Of a DNA stretch of 64,000 bases, positions 33,485-45,758 are shown piece by piece. This DNA comes from Xestospongia muta (Eukaryota > Porifera > Demospongiae > Haplosclerida > Petrosiidae), in NCBI GenBank assembly GCA_963693285.1, contig OY848926.1:67001-131000 (forward strand), in the 5' to 3' direction. How positions within the stretch are numbered: the stretch's first letter is position 1; each line of letters starts with the position of its first letter. The position numbers and the translations under genes are program-made. Under the pieces are notes generated by a model. That model did not search any database and was not told the DNA's origin. It saw only the letters and a list, made by a program, of their open reading frames with translations.

Positions 33485-36400
33485 ATGGCTACCAGACATT
33501 TACCTCCTAAACCGTTAAGAAAGCCTGTTCAAACTCCTCAAAAGCAGAAACCAAAGGACCCTGTTGAAGTAAGTAGATTATTAAATGTTTATATTGTATG
33601 TGTTAGTTAACAACTGTAGGTCTACTGTCGACTTCGTCCACTGAAAAACGACGAGTCTGAGTCTTGTGCTCAAGTTATATCTCCTACAACTCTACAGTTA
33701 ACTCCACCTGAGTGTTCACTAGCTTATAAGTCATGTCATTATAATCCAGTATGTTAACCATATCTATAGTATATTATACTAACATTATTTATATAGACAC
33801 AACATATTTTTAAGTTGGTATTTCAAGAGAAATCGACACAAAAGGATGTCTTCAATGAATTGGCATTTCCTCTTGTTGAAGATCTTATTCAGGGTAAAAA
33901 TGGTAAGTACTACATTACATGTCCATGTATTAACATTAGATACAATTAGGTCTGTTATTTGCATATGGTGTAACTAACTCTGGAAAAACATATACAATAA
34001 CTGGAGAACAAGACCAACCTGGTATTTTACCACGTGTGTTGGATGTCCTCTTTAACAGCATTGCTGATGTGCAAGCTCCTAAATGTGTATGTTATATCAT
34101 ATAATGTGATGTAATAAGGATCTTTCTCTAGGTTTTTCAACCCAATCAACATAATGGTTTTAACATTGTCTCTGAAGGTGAAGCTAAAATCCTTCAACAA
34201 CAACTTAAACCAAAGAAAATTAGTCCACGAGCAAGGGCTGAGCTTCCAGAATATGGATATAAAATGAGAGTACCTGAGAATCGTAAAGTAGGTGGAGTTG
34301 ATGAAGACTCAAGCTATGCTGTGTTTATCTCATACATTGAAATATACAATAACTTTGTATATGATTTACTTGAAGAACCAGACACTGGACTACATCCAAA
34401 GTAAGTACAATAATTCATCTTATAATATCTCATATTATTTTATTATTTAGGCCACCTCAATCTAAGATAATGAGAGAAGATAGTTCTCATAATATGTACA
34501 TCAGTAATGTCGTTGAAGTAGAAGTTAAAACAATGGAAGAAGCTTATGAAGTTTTACTACAAGGACAACGACGTCGTCGTGTTGCCCACACACAATTAAA
34601 TCATGACAGCAGCCGAAGCCATGCTGTTTTTAATATCAGGTATGTATTGAACTCGTTTGATATGATAATAATGTTGTACTAGACTTGTACAAGCACCACT
34701 GGATCCAACTGGAGCTGATATTCTTCAAGATGTAACTAAAATGAATATCTCTCAATTATCATTAGTTGACCTGGCTGGTTCTGAACGTGTTTTAAGAACA
34801 TGTAATGAAGGCAGTCGTTTAAAAGAAGCTGGTAAGAAGAGGATTGTGTGATACAACCCCTGTTATTAACGGTCATAATTAGGTAATATTAACCAGTCGT
34901 TAATGGTATTGAGAACATGTATGGAGACTTTGAGAGATAACCAACGAACTGGAGTCAACAAGGTACATTTATGGTTGCTATGGTAACAATATCATTATTT
35001 ATTAACAGATTGTTCCTTATCGTGATTCTAAATTGACTCATTTATTTAAAAATAATTTTGATGGTGAAGGTAAAGTACGTATGATTGTATGTGTTAGTCC
35101 ACAAGCAGAGGATTATGATGAATCTATTGTAAGTTTATAATATGATAACTTGTACTGACAGTTCTCTTTATTATAGCATGTCATGAAATTTGCTGAAGTT
35201 ACTCAAGAAGTGACAGTTGATCGTCCAACTATTGTCAAGTAAGGAGGGTATATCCTATGTTCTAATTATTACACTTCATTATCATTTTCTAGAGCTAATG
35301 TACCTGGTTTAGCTCCTGGTCGAAGGAGAGGTACAGTATAATTATGATACTAGTAATATTGTTTAATCTTTATTATAGCAAATATGATTTATAAAGCTGT
35401 CATTAAAGACACTAATGGGGGAGCACCTCCACCTACCCCACATCCATATGAAGTAGCTCTAGGTGTCTTCTGTTTGCATAAAGTACTGTTGTATTTTATC
35501 AATAATCATTTAATGTTTCTGTTTCCTCTAGTATGTATCAGAGAACTTTGCTGACCATACTCTAGCTGAGTTAAAGTTATTTTTGGACAATAGAGTTAAA
35601 ATTAGAGAGCAGTTATTAGAGGATTTTAAAAATAAAGGTAATTTAAAAATTATTTTATTTCTATGAATTTTATACTATTATTTAGTGTCATCATTTCGAA
35701 GTTTATTGATATCACAAGAAGAAGAAATTCAAGATCTTCGTTTAAAATGTCGTGAGGTTCAGTCTCAAAGAACAAGTAAAGAACGTGCTCAAAAAGAAAC
35801 ATCTCGAATGAAAGGAATTATCACTTCTCAAGAACGACAAGTTTGTTTCTTAAACATTGATATCTAAATTTTATTATTCATTATAGATTGCTCACTTGTC
35901 AGCTGAAGTTGAGACTTATAAACACAAGTTACATGCAAAAGAGAAAGAATTAGTTCAAGTTAATGAACAACTTTCTAAAGCTACACACAAAAATGAATAT
36001 TTATCAAAAGCTAACTCACAATATGAAAGCCAGTTAGTTCAAAGCAAGAAATTTACAGACCAACAACTGATTGATAAGACTAACATAAAGGTACAAATCT
36101 CTATATCATGTGACTATCATGTGACTTGTTTTATAGCGTGAACTAGAAGGTTGTGTGACACGAGAAAGAGAACGTTTTGAGAAGTTAGCTCGAAGAATGG
36201 AAGTCACTGAGAAGCAATGTTTAGCCAAAGAAGAGAAACTTTCACAAGTTCGTGATCTTATTAGAAACTCTCCTCTCTCAGCTGCAAGAACTCAATCTAT
36301 ACCTAATACTCCTTTAAGATCTGAGAAAATTAAAGACAACAAAACACAAGATGGAGTAAGTTTGTTTTTTAATCTTTAATTCTATCATTTTGTACTCCAA

Positions 36401-37070
36401 CTAGACTGCACCATTGTATACAAAAACAAAAGGACAACGAAAACGGTCTTTATCTGAGAACTGGTTGGAACACAACCCACCAGATTCTGTTGACAATGGT
36501 GATCTATTACAACCTAGCTTTAAAAAGAAAAAGACAATAATGAATCCGAAAACAAAACACTTTAAATCAAAGCAAGTAAGTATAGATCCATTGATCAGTT
36601 AATGTATCCATTTATCCATTATTTAACATCTATTGATCCACTAACACATATTTATTTATCCATTACTTAAGGTCGATAAATATGTTCTTAAACATCAAGA
36701 ACAAGACTCTGAAGGTGAAGTTAAAACAGAGCTGTATAAAGGAGATATCATGATTACAAGAACTGGTGGAGCATCAGTCAAGTTTACTGATATTGAAAAA
36801 TTAAATCACTCCTCACCTCAAAAACCACCACGGCGTATAACACGGTCTATGAGTCGTAAAGTGTACAGTCCTTCCTCCAGTATGTGTTCCAGTGATGTCA
36901 GTACTAGTATTCAAGAAGAAAGTGAATGGACAGACGTTGAAACAAGAGTAAGTGCTAATGTACATTATTAGTATAGATATTATATTGTACTATATGTACA
37001 GTGTGCTGTGGGTATTGAAGGCAGACCTGGAGCCACCCCTGCTTTTAGTCATATTGCTGTGAAGAAGTAG
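33485..37070 (+). CDS. KIF23: Kinesin-like protein KIF23 (MKLP1)
   Basis: A kinesin-6 motor, part of the centralspindlin complex (with RACGAP1) that builds the central spindle and drives cytokinesis. The motor shows VYCRLRPL, P-loop [11 protein letters not shown], the kinesin-6 insert after the P-loop, [12 protein letters not shown] (switch I) and [11 protein letters not shown] (switch II). A neck/linker and coiled coil follow ([20 protein letters not shown]... to [11 protein letters not shown]). The tail has [19 protein letters not shown] and [10 protein letters not shown], almost the same as the human GDVIQTRTGGQSVQFTDIE and [10 protein letters not shown], and ends with [15 protein letters not shown]. 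About 20 small introns. Riboflavin kinase follows after 114 bp. Confidence 0.96.
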
Positions 37071-37184
37071 AAATAACTTTATAAACCCTGAATTAACTAC
37101 ATTACATTAAAAACACTTTATTTTAGCACACGTTTAATTACATTTATAAATCAATAAATTTAACCCTTTGAGCTTACGTTGCAA

Positions 37185-37792
37185 ATGGATCAGCGGGTCA
37201 CTTGTCCTTGTTATCTTCCTTATTACACTGTGGGGGAAGTAGTGCGTGGATTTGGCCGTGGTAGTAAAGAGTTAGGGATACCAACAGGTAAATTTGTTGC
37301 GGACTGTGTCCCTTTAATAACGTCATTGATATCTTAGCAAACTTTCCCGAAAGTGTTGTAGAAGAATTGCCTGGAGATTTTAGTTGTGGAGTGTATTTAG
37401 GATGGGCTCAAGTTGACAATGGACCTGTCTATAAAATGGTGATGAGTATAGGGTGGAATCCACAGTATGATAATGAAAAGAAGAGCATGGTAAGGGCTTC
37501 CTCTTAACAGAATTTATACCACACCTTCTGTGTAGGAAACACATATCCTTCATGATTTTTCTGAGGATTTTTATGGTGCTCAATTACAAGTCTGTATTAC
37601 TGGTTTTATACGTAATGAAAAGAAGTTTAATACATTAGGTAAATAATTGTGGGGTTTTACTCTTAAATGGCATTATCGAATATAGATGATTTAATAGTGG
37701 AGATCAGAAATGACATTGCAATAGCTCAATCCACTCTATCACAGGCTGACCCAGACACTCAAGAACTAATCAAATATTATTTTAACAATTAA
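37185..37792 (+). CDS. RFK: Riboflavin kinase
   Basis: Converts riboflavin and ATP to FMN. Motifs: [23 protein letters not shown] (the flavokinase G.G.LG.PTAN signature), SCGVYLGWA, KMVMSIGWNPQY and KKSMETHILHDF.EDFYG, all matching the human enzyme. About 155 residues in about four exons. It ends KYYFNN and the stop is at 37790-37792. A monofunctional kinase as in animals; there is no FAD synthetase domain. Confidence 0.96.
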
Positions 37793-37861
37793 TTATTTAT
37801 TATTATTAACCCATTATAAACATACTTTGCTGAGTCAGGGTGGTTATGTCAATGAAGCAAA

Positions 37862-39142
37862 ATGGCTGCGGATATTCCTTCTATATTAACTGGAGGATGG
37901 ACTGTGTTACTAGTGACACCAGACAAGTCATTGGAGTGTCCTATATGTTTGCGAGTATTCAAAGATCCTCATTTAACTGACTGCTGTGGACATCATTTCT
38001 GTAAAACATGTATATTGCGTGTTAAAGAGTCAGACACACCTTGTCCAGTTTGCCAAAACCCTTCATTTAATATCTTTCCTAACTTAGAAAAGAAACGTGT
38101 AGTTGGACTAACACACGTTTATTGTAGTAATCAACATCGTGGGTGTAAGTGGAGTGGTGAACTAAGTCAGTTGGAACAACACTTGTCCCTTTGCGATTAT
38201 GTAATGTCCCCTTGCAGTTATGGGTGTGGCTTATTATTAACGGATCACGAACTATCAAGTCATGGACTTGTATGTCCTAAAGGACCATTTATGCCAAAAG
38301 ATTCAAGCATGCAACATTTTCAACAGAACTATGAGGATATAATAAAGAGAATGGAAACTCTAACCAAAGAAGTTGCATCTGTGAAGAAAGAAAACAAAGG
38401 ATTGAAGCAACAACTAAAACAACAAGAAGAGTTTGTACAGACCATAATTGAAGAGATACAACTTCAATTGGAGCAAGGAAGAGGACGACAAGATAAAATG
38501 ACTAGAGAACAAATTATTTTACAAAACCAGCTTGATGAGTTATCTCGTATTATACAATCTTACCAAATGAAACTTCCACAGCTTGGGAAACTGGAGAAAC
38601 TAGATGATGTAACACAACATCATCACAATGTCATCACTAAATTGGAGTCACGTGTTAATCACATGATCACTTCATCTTCTCTTACTCCACCTATTAGATT
38701 GGATATGCCAGATTTTTATCGCCATAAAAACGAAGGAACTTGGTGGCAAAGTAAACCATTTTATTCACATCAAAATGGTTATAAATTTCGGTTGGAAGTC
38801 AAGGCTTCTGGCAATGGAGCAGGTGCAGGAACCCATTTGTCTGTATATGTTCACGTTATGCAAGGAGAGTTTGATGATGTATTGAGTTGGCCATTATTAG
38901 CTGATGTTCACTTCAGATTATTGAACCAATTTTCAAATGATAAACATTTTAATAGCAAGGTTTCTTTTACAAAAGAAAATGAGGCATCAATGCGAGTGCT
39001 AAATGGACGCAAAGCTGGAACTGGGCGTGGTTATTCTCAGTTTATACCTCTGTCAGCACTGTCTGCTGATCCAGCCAAAAATACGCAGTATTTAAAAAAT
39101 GATAGTTTGCGTTTTGAAGTGATTAAAGTTGTATTTCCATAA
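37862..39142 (+). CDS. TNF receptor-associated factor (TRAF)
   Basis: A single-exon gene of 426 codons, unusual among its intron-rich neighbours. Order: RING finger (about residues 26-64, CPICLRVFKDPH...CGHHFCKTCI...CPVC), TRAF-type zinc fingers (about 88-140, with the CSYGCG and H...C spacing), a coiled coil (about 150-270, Gln/Glu-rich) and a C-terminal MATH/TRAF-C domain (about 285-426, starting near RLDMPDFYRHKNEG and WQSKPFYSHQNGYKFRLEV). The RING suggests E3 ubiquitin ligase activity and the MATH domain receptor or adaptor binding. Closest in style to TRAF3/4/6-like proteins; I do not assign an orthologue. The lack of introns suggests a retroposed copy that stayed functional. Confidence 0.93.
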   Translation: MAADIPSILTGGWTVLLVTPDKSLECPICLRVFKDPHLTDCCGHHFCKTCILRVKESDTPCPVCQNPSFNIFPNLEKKRVVGLTHVYCSNQHRGCKWSGELSQLEQHLSLCDYVMSPCSYGCGLLLTDHELSSHGLVCPKGPFMPKDSSMQHFQQNYEDIIKRMETLTKEVASVKKENKGLKQQLKQQEEFVQTIIEEIQLQLEQGRGRQDKMTREQIILQNQLDELSRIIQSYQMKLPQLGKLEKLDDVTQHHHNVITKLESRVNHMITSSSLTPPIRLDMPDFYRHKNEGTWWQSKPFYSHQNGYKFRLEVKASGNGAGAGTHLSVYVHVMQGEFDDVLSWPLLADVHFRLLNQFSNDKHFNSKVSFTKENEASMRVLNGRKAGTGRGYSQFIPLSALSADPAKNTQYLKNDSLRFEVIKVVFP

Positions 39143-39211
39143 TCTCATTTATCTAAACTATATTGCGTGTATATATATGTGTGCGTGTATGTTATAATAT
39201 TACTAATATAT

Positions 39212-42200
39212 TCAGTTCTCCTTAGCAACATTGTTAGATGATTTTCTTGATAAGGGTCGTGGTGGGACAAAAGGAGGAGATTTCGTTGTTGTCTTGACAA
39301 CCTCACTGGTGGGTGAGTCAGGTGGGTCAACTGACTTGGGGTGGACCAAAGTTTCATATTCAGGTGAAGATGGACGCTCTTCATCAAGTGATCCCTTGCT
39401 GCTGGTAGTGGTAATCTGTTTACTTGAGTAAGGGGGAATACTATAATATGGTACGTCTTCTTCAGTTGTATTTATTTTGGGAGTAGACACTGTTTTTGTA
39501 GGAGATATATCACGTTTTTCTTTGTCAACAAAATTGAGAGCAAGCTGAGATTTGCTTTTCAATGACATCTTGGTATTATCAGGAGAGGATTTATCAAGAG
39601 AATGGCGACGCAAATGCTTTGGTTTTGCCTTAGAATAAATGGGAATAGTTATTGTAGCTGTTCTTCTCTCTGGTAGACCTGCAAACTCCATAGGTGGTGG
39701 TATCATAGGACCCAAGGGTACATCAGATTGCTCTTGTGATAAGCTTAGCTGACAAGGCGGTAATTTTAATAGATTTTCTATAAATATTTAAAAAAAATAA
39801 GAGTTTGTCAAGATCTCATTTACCATGACTGTTAGATTGTTCCAAATCTGATAGTTGGGGAATCTCATCATATAAATTTCCATCTTCTTCTTCATCGTCA
39901 TTATCTATCACATTACTATCAGCTGGTATTTCATCATATGGATTATCCAGACTCTCATCATCATTGTTGTCATCATTGTTCTCTCTATCTTGAAGTGGTG
40001 TTAAAGAATGTTCATCATCAGTAACAGAAGTAAATGTGGTTGTCATCTCAGGTAAATCTAAGAACCAGATATTATATATCATATGACAAACATACCTATC
40101 CAGAAATTTGTTGCGTTGTTGCTTGTTCTTCTTGTTGCAGTTTGTACAGAGGATGTTACCATTGGAATATAACTTTCATCGGATAACTCACCTAAAACAT
40201 AACTTCATTTATTTGGTGGATATATTTCAAACTTTACCTGTTAAATAAATATTGTGTCCAGAAGTATCACTTGATGTAATATGATAAGGGATTCTTCTTC
40301 TATAGACAACACAATATATATAGTGATTCTAACAGATTGTGTCTTACATTCTTTTCTTTTTACCACTGCAGCAAAGTTTTATGATTACACAGGAACATAT
40401 AATGGTTAATAATAACAGGATTAGGGCAAGAATTATCAGGAGTAATACCAAACTAACGAATGGATTAATTAGAAATGTGTCGTAGAGAAAAGACTGTTTA
40501 ACAGTTGGTCCTACATCTAAAATGAGATATGATAAATTTTTCCATGAAATCATACCTATTGTCAGTGTGGTGAAATTCCAAGGTTCTGATGACACACTAT
40601 ACAAATCATTGGATGATGTATTACCAACAGTTCTGACTACAACTCTATATAATGTGTTTGGTGATAGTTTAGTCACTGAAATATTATAATTTGTTAAACC
40701 AGCTCTCGTATCTTGCTTCACTTGTTCTTTGTCAGTCAGAGAGAATTGATAAAGGTAGTGTCGGGATGAGTCATTTAATATGATCTCAAAGGCAATCAAA
40801 GTAGAGCAATTAAGGAAATATAACTAAATAATAACATTAACATAGAGCATATTTAAAAGAGGACATACCTCCCATGTGATGGTAGCACTTTCTGCAGTTA
40901 CCTGATCTACTGATAAAATGTTAGCTGGTGGTATCCCTGCAATAAAATATAATGTTAATTATTATTATTTGCTTAATTAACATGTACTTTGTTGTTGTGT
41001 AGACAGGAATAAGCTATTTGAGAAGGTGCTGTTACCATAGTAGTTAGAACTGGTAACTTTAAACTCATACAAAGTAGCTGGTAACAATCCTTCTATAGTA
41101 AGACTTGTTACATTTGACTCTAAAACGTTCCATAGAGTCAGTGGATATTGTCTATACCATATATAAAAATAACTAATATTAAAATTGGTAGAAGGTAGCC
41201 ATTTAGTAGAATTTGTAGAAGGTAGCCATTCAACTGTGACAGTGTCACATGATGTGGGAGAAGAGGTAGATACAACACATGGAGGAGAGGGATGTCCTAA
41301 ATGTGATATACAAGACTTGTATGTTTTAGGTAGAGTGAGAAGGATGGAATATCAGATTAAATATAACAAGAATGAAATCATAATGACCACAATGTTCTAC
41401 ATACCAAAACATTGAACATGCACAGTAGATAAACAATCTTGAATAATATCAATATTCTGCTTAATACAACTCTTCAATCTGAACTCATCTCCAGTGCAGT
41501 TATCTCCAAGTAACACAAAACTATCTATAAAATGTAAAATCTCATAAGATTTCACTTGAGGTATTGGTACTAACTGTTTACAATTTCATCTGTCCATTGA
41601 AATATCATTTTTCCATTTTCATATCCTAATTCTCTACATATTACAGTAACCTCCACTTCGTCAACTGTTTCTCCACATACAGGATACCATCCACTATTTG
41701 TGTACATTGTTAATACACCATCAAAACTATTAAAAGTATTGTTAGTAAATAATTGAACATCAAAAGAATCTGAAAAAAAAATTAATAATAATTTTAGTGA
41801 TATTATAATTACCAAACTTACTAGCACAGATCACTCCAGCTCTATATAATGATGTTATATTATTACTAACTTTGATATTACATTGAGATATGGCAATATC
41901 TCCACCATTGCATACTAGCTCTGAAATCACTAGACTTGGTGGTGATGGTGAGCAAATTTGAGTTTGTGTAACTATTGTTTGATAACCCAGTTGACTGCAA
42001 ATTACAGTAGCATCTTGTAGTGTCCAGTTATGATCGTAAACAGGTAACCATTGTTGGTGATAATATATCTCTACTAAATCTATCTTTGAATGATAAGGTA
42101 CCAACCTCACAGTACCTATTAAAAATAAAAGAGGTACATTACTTGTATAATGCAAGATACTTACCTTCAGACACTGCAAGACAATATGGGAACAATTGCC

Positions 42201-42222
42201 ACACTAAAATTAATAGCCACAT
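39212..42222 (-). CDS. Single-pass receptor with two SRCR and FN3 domains
   Basis: Signal peptide at MWLLILVWQLFPYCLAVSE. Two SRCR domains follow (first GTVRLVPY..WLPVYDHNWTLQDATVICSQLGY..., second WYPVCGETVDEVEVTVICRELGYENG...NCTGDEFRLKSC), then two to three fibronectin III domains (PCVVSTSSPTSCDTVTVEWL..., SVDQVTAESATITWE...). Next come a transmembrane helix of about 30 residues (PFVSLVLLLIILALILLLLT) with a basic stop-transfer KKKR, and a long cytoplasmic tail. The tail contains NPYDEIP and NLYDEIP, PYYSIPP, PEYETL and a proline-rich end, which look like sites for tyrosine kinases and SH2/SH3 adaptors. SRCR receptors are greatly expanded in sponges; ligand unknown. Its stop is 69 bp from the convergent TRAF stop. 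Confidence 0.87.
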
Positions 42223-42451
42223 TTTAAAACTGACAAACTCTTAGGCAGTATCACTCGCGAGATAATAATGCAGATTTAATTAATACGTATGAAATGAACA
42301 CGTATTGTTTTATACTCGCGGTTTATGCATTGGGAAAACATTTAAATCATTAAGACAACATATTAACATTGTTAAGATACCACAGTTCGATATACAAGGA
42401 AACCAGATTAATAAACAGGTTTTACTGGTATAACAAAGCCAGTAGAGTCGA

Positions 42452-43713
42452 CTAATTGGGAGGGACAGGTTCATTTTCTTTACTTTCGTCTTGTTTCTTC
42501 TCTAAAGTGAGTGCCACTTTCTTTCTTGATCCACTCATAACATCATCAAGTCCACTACCACCGAAACTTTGCATTACTTCAAGACGAGCCTTTTCAACTC
42601 GAGTCAACCTTTTTGTATTTTCATTTGACAACAGTTTACCAGGTTTTTCACTATTATAACATCCAATGTTACCATGACAACATAAAAAGTGTGTACCTTT
42701 GTACAGTAGGGTTGTGGTCAGCTGGTTTTCCTAGAGGAATATCTTGAAATGTAACTTCAGCTTCACTTCTAGCAATCTCAAGTCTTGTCTTTTTCCGTTG
42801 AGGCCCATCGTCCTTAATAGCTTCCTTTTCTTCAGCTAATCTCTCACTAAAAGATTTTTTCTTACAGATTACAGATCCTAGACCACATCCACCAAAGGAA
42901 GCTAGTGCTTCAATTGTAGCTTGTTCCGACTAAGAGATTAAAGTAACATTTAAATTAGACAATAGTAACGTACTCTGGTAAGTCGTTTTCTTTTAGGCTT
43001 TGGTAACTTGGGTTTGGTCGTATTTACATCAATATAAATAGATTTATTATTGTTAGCTGGTAAATTGGTAGTAGAACCAAGTTCACTATTATGTTTAGTG
43101 ACATTAGTCACATTTTCAGTTTCAGTACTGGAATCACGAGTCTCAGTCTCATGAGAGTCACACTCAGTCACATTTTCAGTACTGGTATTGGACGTAGGCT
43201 TATTATCAGGACTGGAATCATGAGTCTCGGTCTCATGAGAGTCACACTCAGTCACATTTTCAGTACTGGTACTGGACGTAGGCTTATTATCAGGACTGGA
43301 AACATGAGTCTCAGTCTCTTCAATACTAGTATGTGACTGTGGACATATACCACTTAGTTCTATATTATCTTCTGAGGTCTGAATAAATCCAATATTAAAT
43401 GGTTTATCAACATCTTGTTCACTGCTTAGTTCAGTGACTGATTCTTCATGACTTTGTTGTTCTGTAATTGAGCTCATTTCAAGACTAGAACGAGACTTTG
43501 CATCAAATAAACTGCCATCTAAACCACTTGTTTCTGGACAATGAACAGCTGACAATGGAACAAATGGAGTCGAAGTTTGTAACGTCGTTTTTTCTTCTAA
43601 AACCCACAAAAAAGTAATGAACAATTTATATTGACTAACTAACCTTCTGATACTTCAGTGCTATAGTTATGTTGGTAGTTGTCAAGCATAAAAGATACAC
43701 TTTTTCCATCCAT
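42452..43713 (-). CDS. Unrecognised Ser/Thr/Glu-rich protein with duplicated motif
   Basis: Starts at MDGKSVSFMLDNYQHN. A long disordered region contains a 28-residue tandem repeat (TSTENVTECDSHETETHDSS...), about 2.5 copies, encoded at 43110-43310. It is followed by a basic PKPKRKRLTR and a conserved-looking C-terminal part. That part holds a duplicated motif: TIEALASFGGCGLGSVICKKK and, later, RLEVMQSFGGSGLDDVMSGSRKK, each next to basic residues; it ends ENEPVPPN. The composition suggests a nuclear protein. I do not recognise it. It shares an 87-bp divergent promoter with ILF2 that carries an NRF1 palindrome. Confidence 0.75.
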
Positions 43714-43754
43714 GGCTCAAGAGATCTACGCGCTATATTTTAATGGTTTTGGTT

Positions 43755-43770
43755 TCTGCGCATGCGCAGA
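43755..43770. promoter_or_regulatory. NRF1 palindrome in the divergent ILF2 promoter
   Basis: TCTGCGCATGCGCAGA is a 16-bp perfect palindrome with the NRF1 core TGCGCATGCGCA, set between start codons at 43713 and 43801. The same core is present in the TPGS2/POC5 promoter. I did not notice another copy elsewhere in the window, so its use seems confined to promoters. Confidence 0.7.
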
Positions 43771-43800
43771 ATTAGATACGGGTGTGTAACTGTGTTTACA

Positions 43801-45743
43801 ATGTGGAGTACAACTGTTTCTGCTGAGGGTACACACTCAGTCTGTCAAGATGAACCAAAGTAAATAAATAATTAAAGTAACGATGTTTACTTGTTTTAAA
43901 GGCCTAAAGGTAAAGGTCGAGGAAGAGATCGTTTCAAAGACTGGAAAAAAAAAGAGTACATATTGCAAATATTAGTTTGTGATGCTTATCTTTTTCTCTA
44001 TAGTTCTGAAAGTGCTGAACCTGATTATCCACCAATAGTTCGGCCAATATTTGACTGGTCAGAAGTTGGTGACCATTTTCCTCAAGCCTCACCCACAATG
44101 GATTACTCACTATTAGCACAAGTACATTCATTATACAATAACTAGTTTATATAACTCGTTCTGTATGTAGTTATTACAAAAAAAAGTTCAAGATGTGGCG
44201 CCATCTTTAGATGAACAGGTTGCCATAGCAACAACATTATGTCATTTGTATTATCCTTTATAGAGCACTGTACAGAGTTTATGTACTAAAGTAGTGACAG
44301 TTATAGAGAACATGATCTTAACTGGAGAAGGAGAACAGCTAGTAAAGAACATATTATAATATAATATATTGTGCTCTGTAAGTTGTTAGAGGAAGTACGA
44401 CTAGTAGGATCTCATAAAAAAGGCACTGCATTGACTGGAAGTGTCACAGCTGATGTTGTAGTTATGTTTAAAGATATACCCAAAGGTATTATTATTATTA
44501 TTATAGACATGTGGCTATAAATTGTGTTGCAATAGAGAGCTTAATTGTTGAATTGGCATATAAAGTGAAGTCAATAATAGAATCTGCTGATAAAGAACAA
44601 AGTGATACTAATAAAGCTGATAAAAGTAAATTAATACTGTCTCAAGTTGAAATAGAATTAACTGGAAATAGTGAGTTAATTATGTGTGAACCCTATCATT
44701 AGTTTGTACATATTAGGTTTTGATTTAATTAATAGTGATGGAGCAATTGTGAGAATATTTACAACATCAACTGGTAACGTTGTATATGGTAGTCCACCAG
44801 ACAATATTAGTAAGTAACATCACATGACAGTCACATGACTTACATCGTTATAGAGGATTTCAATGCATTTTCTCATGCTCTAAGAATGATCAGACACACC
44901 CGTTGGTGGGAGGAGCATACATCTCATTTAAGAAGGTACATAAGAATGAAGATTACAAGCAACATCTTGTTACAGTGTTAGAAGTCTTGTACGTATTCTG
45001 AAAAGCATGCAATCCCATGTACCAGGACTAGCCATTCTCAATGTGTGGTATTTAGAGTTACTGGTAAGAGTTACAGGTCAAATTACATTCTAAATAATGC
45101 CTTTTAGTGTCACTGTGCTGTCATTCCATTAAATGGAGGAGACCCATTATCTGTTGTTGATGGATTTAGAAGGTTATTTCAATTATTAGCAGCTGGTCTT
45201 TTCTTACCAGGTTCGATAGGTCTTCCTGATCCTTGTGAGGTACATGTACATGTATATATTAAGGCCACCATACATGGTGCAACATGTTGTGTGAAACATG
45301 TTGCATGGAATAGACAAGCTCTCTATTCCATGCAACTCTTTGCAATATGTTACATGCAACACTTGTTTTAATCATACACCATGCAACATGTCGCACACAG
45401 CATGTTGCATGCAACAATGTTGCCCCGTGTATGGTGGCCTTTACTGGTTTAATCTTGTTATTGTAGGAAAGTGAAGATGCAATTCATGAGAATTTAACAC
45501 CTGAACAATGTGAGGAAGTGACTAGCAATGCTCAAATGATATTAGTATTGTTACAATTTGGTGCATATCGTGAAATATTAGCCTGCGATGGAGCAGAACC
45601 AGCTAGTAAGTTAAATATATACATATTGTTTGTATTAGCAACTACAATTAACAGAATTCTCTGAGCCTTATACTGTGGGAGGATTAACATTGAATGTGAC
45701 TCCACCAGCATATAACAACTCTGTTGCTATGACAACAACATAA
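43801..45743 (+). CDS. ILF2: Interleukin enhancer-binding factor 2 (NF45)
   Basis: NF45 pairs with NF90/ILF3 through the DZF domain to bind double-stranded RNA and act in RNA metabolism. It is a catalytically inactive nucleotidyltransferase fold. The N-terminus is short and basic (KPKGKGRGRDRFKDW). The DZF domain follows: EEVRLVGSHKKGTALTGSVTADVVVMFKDIP, IRHTRWWEEH, LVRILKSMQSHVPGLAILNVWYLELL, FRRLFQLLAAGLFLPGSIGLPDPCE and LTPEQCEEVTSNAQ, each aligning with the human protein. It ends NSVAMTTT. An intron near the 3' end contains a 180-bp MITE-like element (45262-45441). The stop is only 15 bp from the stop of the convergent CDCA7-like gene. Confidence 0.94.
45262..45441. mobile_element. MITE-like element in an ILF2 intron (PIF/Harbinger-type ends)
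   Basis: Terminal inverted repeats of about 34 bp begin AGGCCACCATACA and end TGTATGGTGGCCT. They are flanked on both sides by TTA (45259-45261 and 45442-45444), the target-site duplication type of PIF/Harbinger elements. Inside is a second inverted repeat around gttgcatggaatag ... ctattccatgcaac, so almost the entire element folds into a hairpin. The sequence is largely repeats of 'gcaacatgtt'. No coding capacity. Confidence 0.85.
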
Positions 45744-45758
45744 TACACAGTACAGTAA

